Below, piece after piece: positions 1 through 5,520 of a stretch of 21,500 nucleotides of DNA. Position numbers and translations under genes: made by a program. The notes under the pieces are model-generated. The model saw nothing but the letters and a program-made list of their open reading frames with translations. It made no database searches and was not told the DNA's origin. Position 1 is the stretch's first letter; every line of letters begins with the position of its first letter. The DNA is from an uncultured Prevotella sp. GTDB taxonomy: Bacteria > Bacteroidota > Bacteroidia > Bacteroidales > Bacteroidaceae. The stretch is from the NCBI GenBank assembly GCA_900550365.1, contig URRR01000038.1, forward strand, positions 1 through 21,500, given 5' to 3'.

Positions 1-22
1 TAAATTCTGATTTAGCAGTCTT

Positions 23-502
23 TTATGTTTTGATTTCCACATACAAAAAAGTTATAAGAGAATATACCAGCATGGCGAAAACAGCAACTTTCATCCAAAA
101 GTCAGAAATCCAAATGCCTTTGTTATTTTCAAGCATACGGGTCATCCGCTTCTCATGTTCTTTTTGCAGTTCAAGCTGTTTGTCCCGGTGAGCCATAAGC
201 TGTCTGCCAACTTCTACGACAAAGTTCGTGCAAATCTCATTTAAGGACTTTAAGGTCTGGGGATGTACTTGTGCGCCGATTTTCTTCGACTGAAAATCCT
301 TAACAGAACTATTGAAGCCGACGACAATGTTGTCCACACGGTCGATTGCGGCATTGAGTTCGGTTGTCGCTTGTTTCAGCTCGGCTATCTTTTCGGCAAG
401 GTTGCGTTCTTCTTGTGCAGTCTTGTTTTCATTATCAATGTTTTCCATGAGGCTGTCAATATCTATATTGTCTGACTTCGCTTTTCCTATTCCCATATTC
501 AT
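23..502 (-). CDS. Coiled-coil, C-terminal membrane-anchored protein of the mob operon
   Basis: This 159-aa protein has no domain that I can name. Residues about 25-60 and 100-127 are rich in Glu, Lys, Gln and Leu and look like coiled coil. Residues about 136-155 form one strongly hydrophobic segment close to the C-terminus, so it is probably a tail-anchored inner-membrane protein. It starts 19 bp after the stop of the relaxase gene on the same strand and is almost certainly the third gene of that mobilization operon. Inference: such a protein could tether the relaxosome to the membrane or to the coupling protein of a helper element, but nothing in the sequence proves this. The gene is complete (stop at 23-25). 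The function is unknown; its existence as a real gene is well supported by operon position and composition. Confidence 0.8.
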   Translation of the reverse strand: MNMGIGKAKSDNIDIDSLMENIDNENKTAQEERNLAEKIAELKQATTELNAAIDRVDNIVVGFNSSVKDFQSKKIGAQVHPQTLKSLNEICTNFVVEVGRQLMAHRDKQLELQKEHEKRMTRMLENNKGIWISDFWMKVAVFAMLVYSLITFLYVEIKT

Positions 503-521
503 TTGATTTTAAGTGAAACAA

Positions 522-1724
522 TTATCTGTGTAAACCTCTCCTGCGTTGACAGCAGGCCATGCGTGCGCAACGGCGTGCCCACTGGCGTTCATCCTCGTCC
601 TTGTCCTTTCCCCAACCGCCCATATCAGAATCTCCACCGCCACCGGAGGCCGCCATGTTTGTCGCACCGTCAAGGTATCCAGCAAAAAGGAGCAGGGCGG
701 TATTCCGCACGTCCTCGATGGTTGCAAAGGGATTGTCCTCCGGCACGGAACATTCCCTGCGGATGATTTCGTCCGCTTCTTCCGGTATGGCCACATGGTA
801 ACGGTGGTATTCGTCCGTGGATATGTCGTAATGCCGTATAACGAGAGCCGGACGGCTTGCCCGCGTGTCTTTGTCCGTCATGTCGGCTGTCCGCTTTTCC
901 GCTTCGATGTTCTGAACGGGCTGAGATTTGTGTACCCCTTGCAACCTTTCCCAAGTAGCCTCAATCTTTGACGGCATGAGGTGGCGGCCTTTGCCAAGTA
1001 TGGACGATTTATAACTGGAGTTGCCCAAAATGACGGAGTAGCCGTGAACTTCACCTTCGGCATCCTTCTGTATGTGGATGCCGTAACCACGTTCTTTCAG
1101 TCCTGCTTCGTAGCCCGTCCAACTGAACTCCGGCAGGGAGCGAAGCACGTCCAGGCACGCGGCGGTTATCTCCTGCCTGCGCTTCTCGAAGATGTCCTCC
1201 GGCTGTCCCCATCCGCGCCGTTGGTTGATGATGTGCGCAGCCGACATTGCCCGCTCCGCTATCAGGTGGTCGTCGTTCACCTTGCCGTCCATGCCCACAC
1301 GGTTCACGTCTATGTGCAGGTGAGGTATGCCGCTCTTCGCGTCGTGGTGGAGTGCAACTACATACTGACTGTTTTTCACGTTGGTGGACTTTGCACTGGC
1401 ACGCTTCGTTTTCTGGGAGAGGTCGATTGAATCAAACACTTGGATGTACTCGTTTGCCAGACGTACCCAGTCGTCCAGTGTCCAGCCTTGGCTTTCCTCT
1501 CTGGCCGGGGATATTTCCATTCTTATCACATTTCGCTTGAGCGGTCTGCCACGGTTGATTGTCCGGGCAAACTCTTTTTGCTTCAGCACCATGCGCTGAT
1601 ACATGGCTTCCGCCGATATGTCATCGGGCAGGAAGTTCACTTTCACAATCTCCGCCTTGTCCTTATTGACCGAATAGCGGACGGCATTTCCGCCGTGGCT
1701 GATAGTAGCCGCCTTTGCTATCAT
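522..1724 (-). CDS. mobB: Relaxase/mobilization nuclease (MOBP-type, Bacteroides MobB-like)
   Basis: This 400-aa protein is a DNA-nicking relaxase that would cut one strand at oriT and lead it into a recipient during mobilization. The N-terminus carries a candidate nucleophilic tyrosine (Tyr17 in GGNAVRYSV). The metal-binding histidine motif of the family is at residues 126-140 (HHDAKSGIPHLHIDV). The N-terminal half is the catalytic domain; the C-terminal 130 residues are charged and low in complexity, with a glycine-rich stretch near residue 365. The start at 1724 follows the upstream mob gene stop (1736) by 11 bp, and the next gene begins 19 bp downstream, so the three genes form one operon. 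It lacks a coupling protein and a type IV secretion system, as expected for an element mobilized in trans. All key residues visible to me are intact. The symbol follows Bacteroides mobilizable transposon usage. Confidence 0.9.
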   Translation of the reverse strand: MIAKAATISHGGNAVRYSVNKDKAEIVKVNFLPDDISAEAMYQRMVLKQKEFARTINRGRPLKRNVIRMEISPAREESQGWTLDDWVRLANEYIQVFDSIDLSQKTKRASAKSTNVKNSQYVVALHHDAKSGIPHLHIDVNRVGMDGKVNDDHLIAERAMSAAHIINQRRGWGQPEDIFEKRRQEITAACLDVLRSLPEFSWTGYEAGLKERGYGIHIQKDAEGEVHGYSVILGNSSYKSSILGKGRHLMPSKIEATWERLQGVHKSQPVQNIEAEKRTADMTDKDTRASRPALVIRHYDISTDEYHRYHVAIPEEADEIIRRECSVPEDNPFATIEDVRNTALLLFAGYLDGATNMAASGGGGDSDMGGWGKDKDEDERQWARRCARMACCQRRRGLHR

Positions 1725-1735
1725 ACGGTTTGTAT

Positions 1736-2125
1736 TTATTGGGTTATGTATTCCTGAATCTCACTCCAACGTGCTATGAGCGGCAAGGCCGCACGCATCC
1801 ACCGCTCCACGAAACGTGTGTCAGAGAAATATTGCGCACGGCGGCTGCCTTGTATGGACTTGACGGCGGCTGCTATGCGCATAAGTTCTCCACGTGCGTC
1901 GGAGAGGCTGCAAAGGGCTTCAATCTCCTTGTCGGTCAATCGCCGTCTTGGATGTTGCCCTAAGGCACATCTGCGGATGTAGTCGCTAAATGCCAGTCCG
2001 CAGGTATCGGCGAGTTCCACGACCTTGTCATATTCATTCTGTGTAACTCTTGCCTCCAGACGCCGGGTGCGCCTTGCGGCCTTTTTCTTGTTCTCATCTT
2101 TCTTTTCTTCTTCTGCAATTTCCAT
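1736..2125 (-). CDS. mobA: Relaxosome accessory protein (MobA/MobC-type)
   Basis: This is a 129-aa basic protein with a charged N-terminus rich in Lys, Glu and Arg. The core RLEARVTQNEYDKVVELAD then SDYIRRCALG matches the ribbon-helix-helix-like pattern of plasmid mobilization accessory proteins that bind oriT and recruit the relaxase. I place the start at the Met at 2125 (MEIAEEEKK) because the open frame upstream of it (to 2329) runs through the oriT-like inverted repeat and has unlike composition. The relaxase gene follows after 11 bp. In Bacteroides elements the pair is usually called mobA and mobB, while in other systems this family is called MobC, so the symbol is by convention. It probably acts at the inverted repeat at 2196-2251 directly upstream. 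Confidence 0.85.
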   Translation of the reverse strand: MEIAEEEKKDENKKKAARRTRRLEARVTQNEYDKVVELADTCGLAFSDYIRRCALGQHPRRRLTDKEIEALCSLSDARGELMRIAAAVKSIQGSRRAQYFSDTRFVERWMRAALPLIARWSEIQEYITQ

Positions 2126-2195
2126 GTCTGATGGTTTATAAAGGTGGTGTGATGAAATAAAAACGGTCAGCCCGGTGCGAGCCTGCGAGCGGCGA

Positions 2196-2251
2196 AGAAT
2201 GCTTATGTGGCATGGAAGCGCGGAGCGGTTTTGTGCCACATAGGCAATTCT
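2196..2251. other. Candidate oriT inverted repeat upstream of mobA
   Basis: Two arms, TGCTTATGTGGCA (2200-2212) and TGCCACATAGGCA (2234-2246), match as an inverted repeat at 12 of 13 positions and are separated by 21 bp. Similarity continues weakly outward (AGAA and TTCT). The repeat is about 70 bp upstream of the mobA start and transcribed regions point away from it. This is where mobilizable Bacteroides elements keep their origin of transfer. The exact nick site cannot be assigned from sequence alone. Confidence 0.5.
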
Positions 2252-2504
2252 TGCAACAGTCCTGACAGACACTTCCGGCCATGACGTGGCTTTCTGAATG
2301 GATAGTGAGTCCGGTCTTATAACAGGCAACTGCCGTCAAGTTTCCTCTGCCGTTTTACCGGGCATTGCTCCGCCGTAAACCAACGCATTTCCAAAAGACC
2401 GCATATTGAAGCATGAAAGGCCGTCTATTAGCGTGTCAAAGGTCATCTCTTGCGAGCTAAAACATGGTCTTTTGCATGAGGATATAAAATCGCCTGATTT
2501 ACAA
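2252..2504. other. Non-coding or decayed spacer between oriT and truncated primase-like gene
   Basis: I see no intact gene here. On the minus strand the stretch 2336-2460 reads as a plausible protein tail (FDTLIDGLSCFNMRSFGN, then a Gly/Thr-rich end before the stop at 2336-2338). That reading frame differs from the primase-like fragment just upstream and has no good start. It may be the last part of a gene whose front was lost in the same deletion that cut the primase-like gene. The remainder upstream of mobA is AT/GC mixed and likely belongs to the oriT region. Confidence 0.35.
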
Positions 2505-2663
2505 TCAGTTACCGCCATGAATGTCATTGCCCGAAAGAAGGGAAGAAAAATTTGTCTGACTAAGATTCTCATCCAATGTAAAAATGAGCCGGAGGTTACT
2601 GATGGAACGGGCAGGATTTCCATAATTATCCTTAGCCAATTCTTCTTTCCAGTTATCTTTCAT
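2505..2663 (-). pseudogene. Truncated VirE/VapE-type primase-helicase N-terminus
   Basis: This 52-aa frame begins at an ATG that overlaps the stop of the DUF3853 gene (shared bases ATGAAAGATAA), a typical coupled start. It opens with MKDNWKEELAKDNYG and continues NLRLIFTLDENL. That resembles the linker region before the AAA domain of VapE/VirE-type replication proteins, where a Trp-rich start and an Asn-Leu-Arg-Leu-Ile block precede the ATPase. The full proteins are several hundred residues long; here the frame ends after 52 codons and no ATPase motifs follow in any frame before oriT. I infer that the rest was deleted. The family assignment is tentative because only a short region is left. 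Confidence 0.4.
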
Positions 2664-2985
2664 ACTGCTGCTCTTTAATGCGGATTCCACCTGATTTCTT
2701 TGCCAAAGACAGCGCAAGGTCTGCATCCACCGCTATCTTCCTGCCTATCTGCGTGATGGCCTTGTCTATGATGCCGCTCTTCTTGATGCGATTAGCCGTG
2801 GGTACGCTGCATCCGAACACGCGGGCAATGCCCTCTATGCCATAGTAGTTGCCTCTAGAGGCAGTCTGGAGAGTGGGCTTATCCGTGGTTTCCGCACTCT
2901 TGGTGATAAGAAAACAAAGTTCCTCGCCGGTCATCATGGCGACGGGCTTTTGGTGCAACTGGTTGAGATGGAATTTTTCTTCCAT
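2653..2985 (-). CDS. DUF3853 family excisionase-like DNA-binding protein
   Basis: This 110-aa protein has the pattern of DUF3853, a family found beside integrases of Bacteroidales mobilizable elements. Residues about 46-95 form a winged-helix/MerR-like DNA-binding region: YYGIEGIARVFGCSVPTANR, followed by a conserved-looking stretch ending in IGRKIAVDADLAL, which resembles excisionase (Xis) folds. By analogy it may control excision or integrase expression; that role is inferred. It lies downstream of the integrase on the same strand and overlaps the start of the truncated primase-like gene, so the two were translationally coupled. A TACCTTTG promoter box lies about 70 bp upstream (3053-3060). 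Confidence 0.8.
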   Translation of the reverse strand: MEEKFHLNQLHQKPVAMMTGEELCFLITKSAETTDKPTLQTASRGNYYGIEGIARVFGCSVPTANRIKKSGIIDKAITQIGRKIAVDADLALSLAKKSGGIRIKEQQYER

Positions 2986-3052
2986 ACCTTTACTTGTTTG
3001 GTTATTAAATACTTTAAGCCTCGGTTCAACTCTGTGAGGCCGATTTCACAAG

Positions 3053-3060
3053 CAAAGGTA
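3053..3060 (-). promoter_or_regulatory. Bacteroidetes -7 box (TACCTTTG) for the DUF3853 gene
   Basis: On the minus strand the octamer TACCTTTG fits the TAnnTTTG consensus of Bacteroidetes primary promoters and sits 68 bp before the DUF3853 start. A clear TTTG-type -33 element at 19-21 bp is not visible, so the promoter may be weak or need an activator. The leader contains a GCCTC/GAGGC stem at 3018-3040. Confidence 0.45.
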
Positions 3061-3138
3061 GCGTATGAAACTCTGCGTATCGGTCGGTTTATTTATGCTT
3101 TAACCCAAATCGGTCATTAGACTTTATCGCTTTATGAT

Positions 3139-4716
3139 TTATGTTGTTCGGATGTCTACGGACTTCGCCGCAGGCTTAACGGCTAAGTCAAGGCGGAGAA
3201 CGCGGACAGACGGGCAACAGAAAGCGTAAAGAGGCAAAGAGTCGGGATGACGGTATAATGACCGATTTGCCAATAACAGGTCTCTTTCAGAAGTCTTTGT
3301 CAGATTCAGCAGCTTCGAGTTGTTCTCCATCTGAATTTCAAGAGGATAATGCTCAATGTATATTTGGGTGATTGCATAGTCAGATGATGAGTGCCCCATG
3401 CTTTCAGAGATATAGTCCATGTCTACTCCGGCATTATGCAGGTTGGTGGCAAACGAGTGCCGGCACCATGTGCCTGACGGACAGATAGGCTTGTCCCAGT
3501 GCAGTGCCTCATGGCATATTTTGATGATGCGGTCTTTCACATTTGAGTTTTCTTGCATGGTGTATTTGCGGCGCAGTTCTTCTGTTTCCGCCCCTTTTAA
3601 TATATCAGGGAAGACAAAACCGTCACGGGTCGGAGGTGCTGCCACTTCATCTAAGACATATTGCAAAGGAGGAATGATAGGAACGATTACTTCGGAACCG
3701 TCAGCACTTCTTCTGGAAGTTTTCTTTCGGTTGAAGCGGAAAGCCTTGCCATTTGTCTGATAATAGTAGTTGTCGTATGTCAGTCTGCCCGCATCGGCCA
3801 TGTTGAACCCATTGCAAAGGTACTGGACAAGGAAAAGTCCTAATGAATAATGTGCGCGTTTGATATATTCTTCCGACCAATATTCGGGATATTTCTTTGA
3901 GACAAACAAGTTGTAGAGTTCCGTCATCTGGCTGACATTCAGAAAGTTCTGTTTGCGCTTCGCACTCTTTGGAATACTTACAAGTCCTTTCTCCTTCTTA
4001 TTAGAGAAGGGATAAGGAACGTTTTTAAGAAAGCCCTCGTGCAAGCACCTGTTCCATACAGCACGGCAGCAACGGAGATAAATCCCTGCGGTAGTGTCGC
4101 TGATTTTCCCTATGATTGCTCCGTTCTCGTCTTTTACTCCGTTGTGCATCCCCTCTTTCCATTTCTGGATTTCTGCTGCACTGATACAGAATCCCTTGAC
4201 CGTGTTTGCTACGAGAATCTTTCTGAATGATTTTAGGGCGCACTCGTAACTCTCTGCTGTCGTAAAACGCGCGCCACCGTCGTCTGTACACAATTCATGG
4301 ATGATTTGCTCCCATATACCGACAAAGGATTGGGACATGGTTGTATCTTCTTGAGTTTGCACCACTCCCTCGCCCATGATACACTGCTGTACCATCTCAA
4401 ATGTCAGAATGCCACCCTTGTTCAGGTTCACCAGAATTTCTTTATATTTTGGAACAAGTGTATCTTTCCATTCCTTTTGAAGTCTGTAATTCTCGCTCCT
4501 ACTTTTTACGGCATTACAAATATCAGAGAACTTTCTTTCAGTAAAAGAACTTCCTACTGTAAAATAAAAGAACTTACGGTCTATCGTGAAACGGAGAGAT
4601 AATGGAAACTCACACGCGTTTTTTCTACGGGTACGTGAGTCCAACACGATAGAGACAGAACAGTTACGTTCTTTAAAAAGCGGCAAAGACTTTGTCAGTT
4701 TTTCCATTGCATTCAT
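3139..4716 (-). CDS. int: Tyrosine recombinase (integrase) of mobilizable element
   Basis: This 525-aa protein is a tyrosine recombinase of the Bacteroidetes transposon type, which integrates and excises the element at its attachment site. Residues about 1-110 form the arm-binding region, 125-250 a SAM-like core-binding domain and 265-465 the catalytic domain. Visible catalytic parts are RKKTSRR (beta-hairpin Lys), CRHSFATNL (His and Arg of box II), MGHSSSDYAITQIYIEHY (second His and nucleophilic Tyr). In box I the usual Arg is replaced (CNGFNMADAGRL, Asn at that place), as in some other Bacteroidetes integrases such as IntDOT that lack the first Arg. About 50 residues follow the last helix, longer than usual. 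The start at 4716 has a second Met three codons later. A 15-bp palindrome lies 3 bp upstream, and a long structured leader precedes it. Confidence 0.9.
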   Translation of the reverse strand: MNAMEKLTKSLPLFKERNCSVSIVLDSRTRRKNACEFPLSLRFTIDRKFFYFTVGSSFTERKFSDICNAVKSRSENYRLQKEWKDTLVPKYKEILVNLNKGGILTFEMVQQCIMGEGVVQTQEDTTMSQSFVGIWEQIIHELCTDDGGARFTTAESYECALKSFRKILVANTVKGFCISAAEIQKWKEGMHNGVKDENGAIIGKISDTTAGIYLRCCRAVWNRCLHEGFLKNVPYPFSNKKEKGLVSIPKSAKRKQNFLNVSQMTELYNLFVSKKYPEYWSEEYIKRAHYSLGLFLVQYLCNGFNMADAGRLTYDNYYYQTNGKAFRFNRKKTSRRSADGSEVIVPIIPPLQYVLDEVAAPPTRDGFVFPDILKGAETEELRRKYTMQENSNVKDRIIKICHEALHWDKPICPSGTWCRHSFATNLHNAGVDMDYISESMGHSSSDYAITQIYIEHYPLEIQMENNSKLLNLTKTSERDLLLANRSLYRHPDSLPLYAFCCPSVRVLRLDLAVKPAAKSVDIRTT

Positions 4717-4719
4717 TGT

Positions 4720-4734
4720 TTATGTTCAACATAA
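4720..4734. promoter_or_regulatory. Palindromic operator-like site at the integrase start
   Basis: TTATGTT-C-AACATAA is a perfect 15-bp palindrome that ends 3 bp before the integrase ATG. It could be a repressor operator or, in the mRNA, a small hairpin that masks the start codon. The sequence shows the symmetry; the role is inferred. Confidence 0.45.
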
Positions 4735-4780
4735 CCTCTGAATACAGACGCTTTGCGATGTGAGGCGTACATACGCAAAA

Positions 4781-4844
4781 CGCTGCATATAACCACAGAG
4801 CCCCTGTCCTTAGACGGACAAAAACATTGTCGTTATATGCAGCG
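4781..4844. repeat. 13-bp inverted repeat enclosing a smaller hairpin, integrase leader
   Basis: CGCTGCATATAAC (4781-4793) and GTTATATGCAGCG (4832-4844) are perfect inverted copies separated by 38 bp. The loop contains TGTCC/GGACA (4805-4809 and 4816-4820), a second stem. In the leader RNA of the integrase this would fold as a long two-storey hairpin. It has no run of T after it on the minus strand, so it is not a standard terminator. It may instead be a protein-binding or attachment structure. Confidence 0.6.
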
Positions 4845-5045
4845 GTGCAATCTCGTTGTCTTCTGTCGCTGACTGGTAGCCGGGCTTATGCTGATCGGCC
4901 TCAACCCCTGAAGCAACTCTCGCGTTTCGTTTGTCTTGGAACACCCTCCGACTGGCATTCCCTCTACGCTTCGATTCATCGGAATGGGATGACCCTCCCA
5001 CGACGGTCAGGCAAACTCACTTTCCTTTTTAAGAAAGAACATTAA
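4845..5045 (-). other. GC-richer leader segment upstream of integrase, possible structured RNA
   Basis: This stretch lies between a putative leftward promoter (5080-5108) and the integrase and is clearly richer in G and C than the AT-rich DNA at 5045-5260. A 63-codon minus-strand frame (4810-5001) spans most of it but has no convincing features. I do not recognise a known RNA family. It could be a structured untranslated leader, the decayed end of another gene, or the element's attachment region. Confidence 0.3.
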
Positions 5046-5079
5046 TAATAATGGTTTGCCACAAATACATTACGTATTG

Positions 5080-5108
5080 CAAAAGTACAATATTAATTTT
5101 ATAACCAA
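5080..5108 (-). promoter_or_regulatory. Putative leftward promoter into the integrase leader
   Basis: On the minus strand TACTTTTG (5087-5080) fits the TAnnTTTG -7 consensus, with a TTG (5108-5106) 18 bp before it. Transcription would start near 5073 and cross about 355 bp of leader before reaching the integrase start at 4716. The spacing is slightly short of the usual 19-21 bp. Confidence 0.4.
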
Positions 5109-5260
5109 GACGTAAAAGAATGTATTTGAGTTTATTTAACCTTCAAATCTGGCAGCATTAACCGTAAATCTTGACAAATCTAATATAGGGTTGCATGGAG
5201 TTTTACAGAATTTCAGTGTGTAAACATTACCAACTCAAACCGTTTGTTTACGCAAGAACA

Positions 5261-5293
5261 TGAAAAAAGCAGTTACGAAGTTCGTAACTGCTT
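5261..5293 (-). terminator. Rho-independent terminator of the tRNA-Met gene
   Basis: AAGCAGTTACGAA (5267-5279) and TTCGTAACTGCTT (5281-5293) are perfect inverted arms. On the minus strand the hairpin is followed directly by a run of six T. It lies 12 bp past the tRNA 3' end and is therefore the original terminator of that tRNA transcript. Confidence 0.85.
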
Positions 5294-5304
5294 GATTTTC
5301 ATCG

Positions 5305-5349
5305 TGGGCCATCCAGGGCTTGAACCTGGGACCTCCAGATTATGAGTCT
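5305..5349 (-). tRNA. tRNA-Met(CAT), 3' half only
   Basis: Read on the minus strand, this segment gives the anticodon loop with CAT (5344-5342), the 3' anticodon stem TCTGG, a variable loop, a full T arm (CCAGG, TTCAAGC, CCTGG) and the acceptor strand ATGGCCC with discriminator A. No CCA is encoded, as is common in this phylum. The 5' half (acceptor 5' strand, D arm, most of the 5' anticodon stem) is absent: after AGACT the sequence departs from tRNA. The gene is therefore cut in the anticodon stem, and the piece is followed by its natural terminator. This is the usual footprint of an element integrated at a tRNA gene. The intact copy should lie at the other end of the inserted DNA, which is outside this window. 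Confidence 0.85.
5338..5349. other. Attachment-site junction (attL/attR core) in tRNA-Met
   Basis: GATTATGAGTCT is the last tRNA-derived stretch before the sequence turns into element DNA that leads to the integrase 170 bp away. The crossover core is expected inside or next to it. I searched by eye for a second copy elsewhere in the window and did not see one. Confidence 0.5.
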
Positions 5350-5414
5350 TTTTGTGGGGTATTTCATGAAATTACATATTATATGAATATGCTGATTTAC
5401 AGCATCTTACGAAT

Positions 5415-5445
5415 TTTGCAGTTTGCAGAGAAATGCGTATATTTG
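5415..5445 (+). promoter_or_regulatory. Consensus Bacteroidetes promoter for the second integrase
   Basis: TTTG (5415-5418), a 19-bp spacer and TATATTTG (5438-5445) match the TTTG-N19-TAnnTTTG promoter almost perfectly. Transcription would begin near 5452. This excludes an ATG at 5433 as the translation start and favours the ATG at 5521. Confidence 0.7.
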
Positions 5446-5463
5446 CAGTAGTTTGCTCACAAA

Positions 5464-5483
5464 AAGGTCACCTCAAGGTCACC
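5464..5483 (+). repeat. Tandem AAGGTCACC sites in the integrase leader
   Basis: AAGGTCACC occurs at 5464-5472 and again at 5475-5483, an 11-bp period that places both copies on the same DNA face. The pair sits between the promoter start point and the integrase ATG. It may be an operator or an arm-type site for integrase or excisionase. Confidence 0.5.
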
Positions 5484-5520
5484 AAAACGAGTAAGATTAG
5501 GCTTATAAATCAACGCATTA

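Noticed and set aside
981..1430. A 149-codon plus-strand frame
   Set aside because: It is antisense to the well-supported relaxase gene and has no features of its own.
4810..5001. A 63-codon minus-strand frame in the integrase leader
   Set aside because: It has charged, low-hydrophobicity composition without motif, and overlaps the inverted repeat; it is more likely part of an RNA or decayed DNA.
5433..5520. Upstream ATG at 5433 as start of the second integrase
   Set aside because: It lies inside the consensus promoter (before the expected transcription start), so the ATG at 5521 is preferred.
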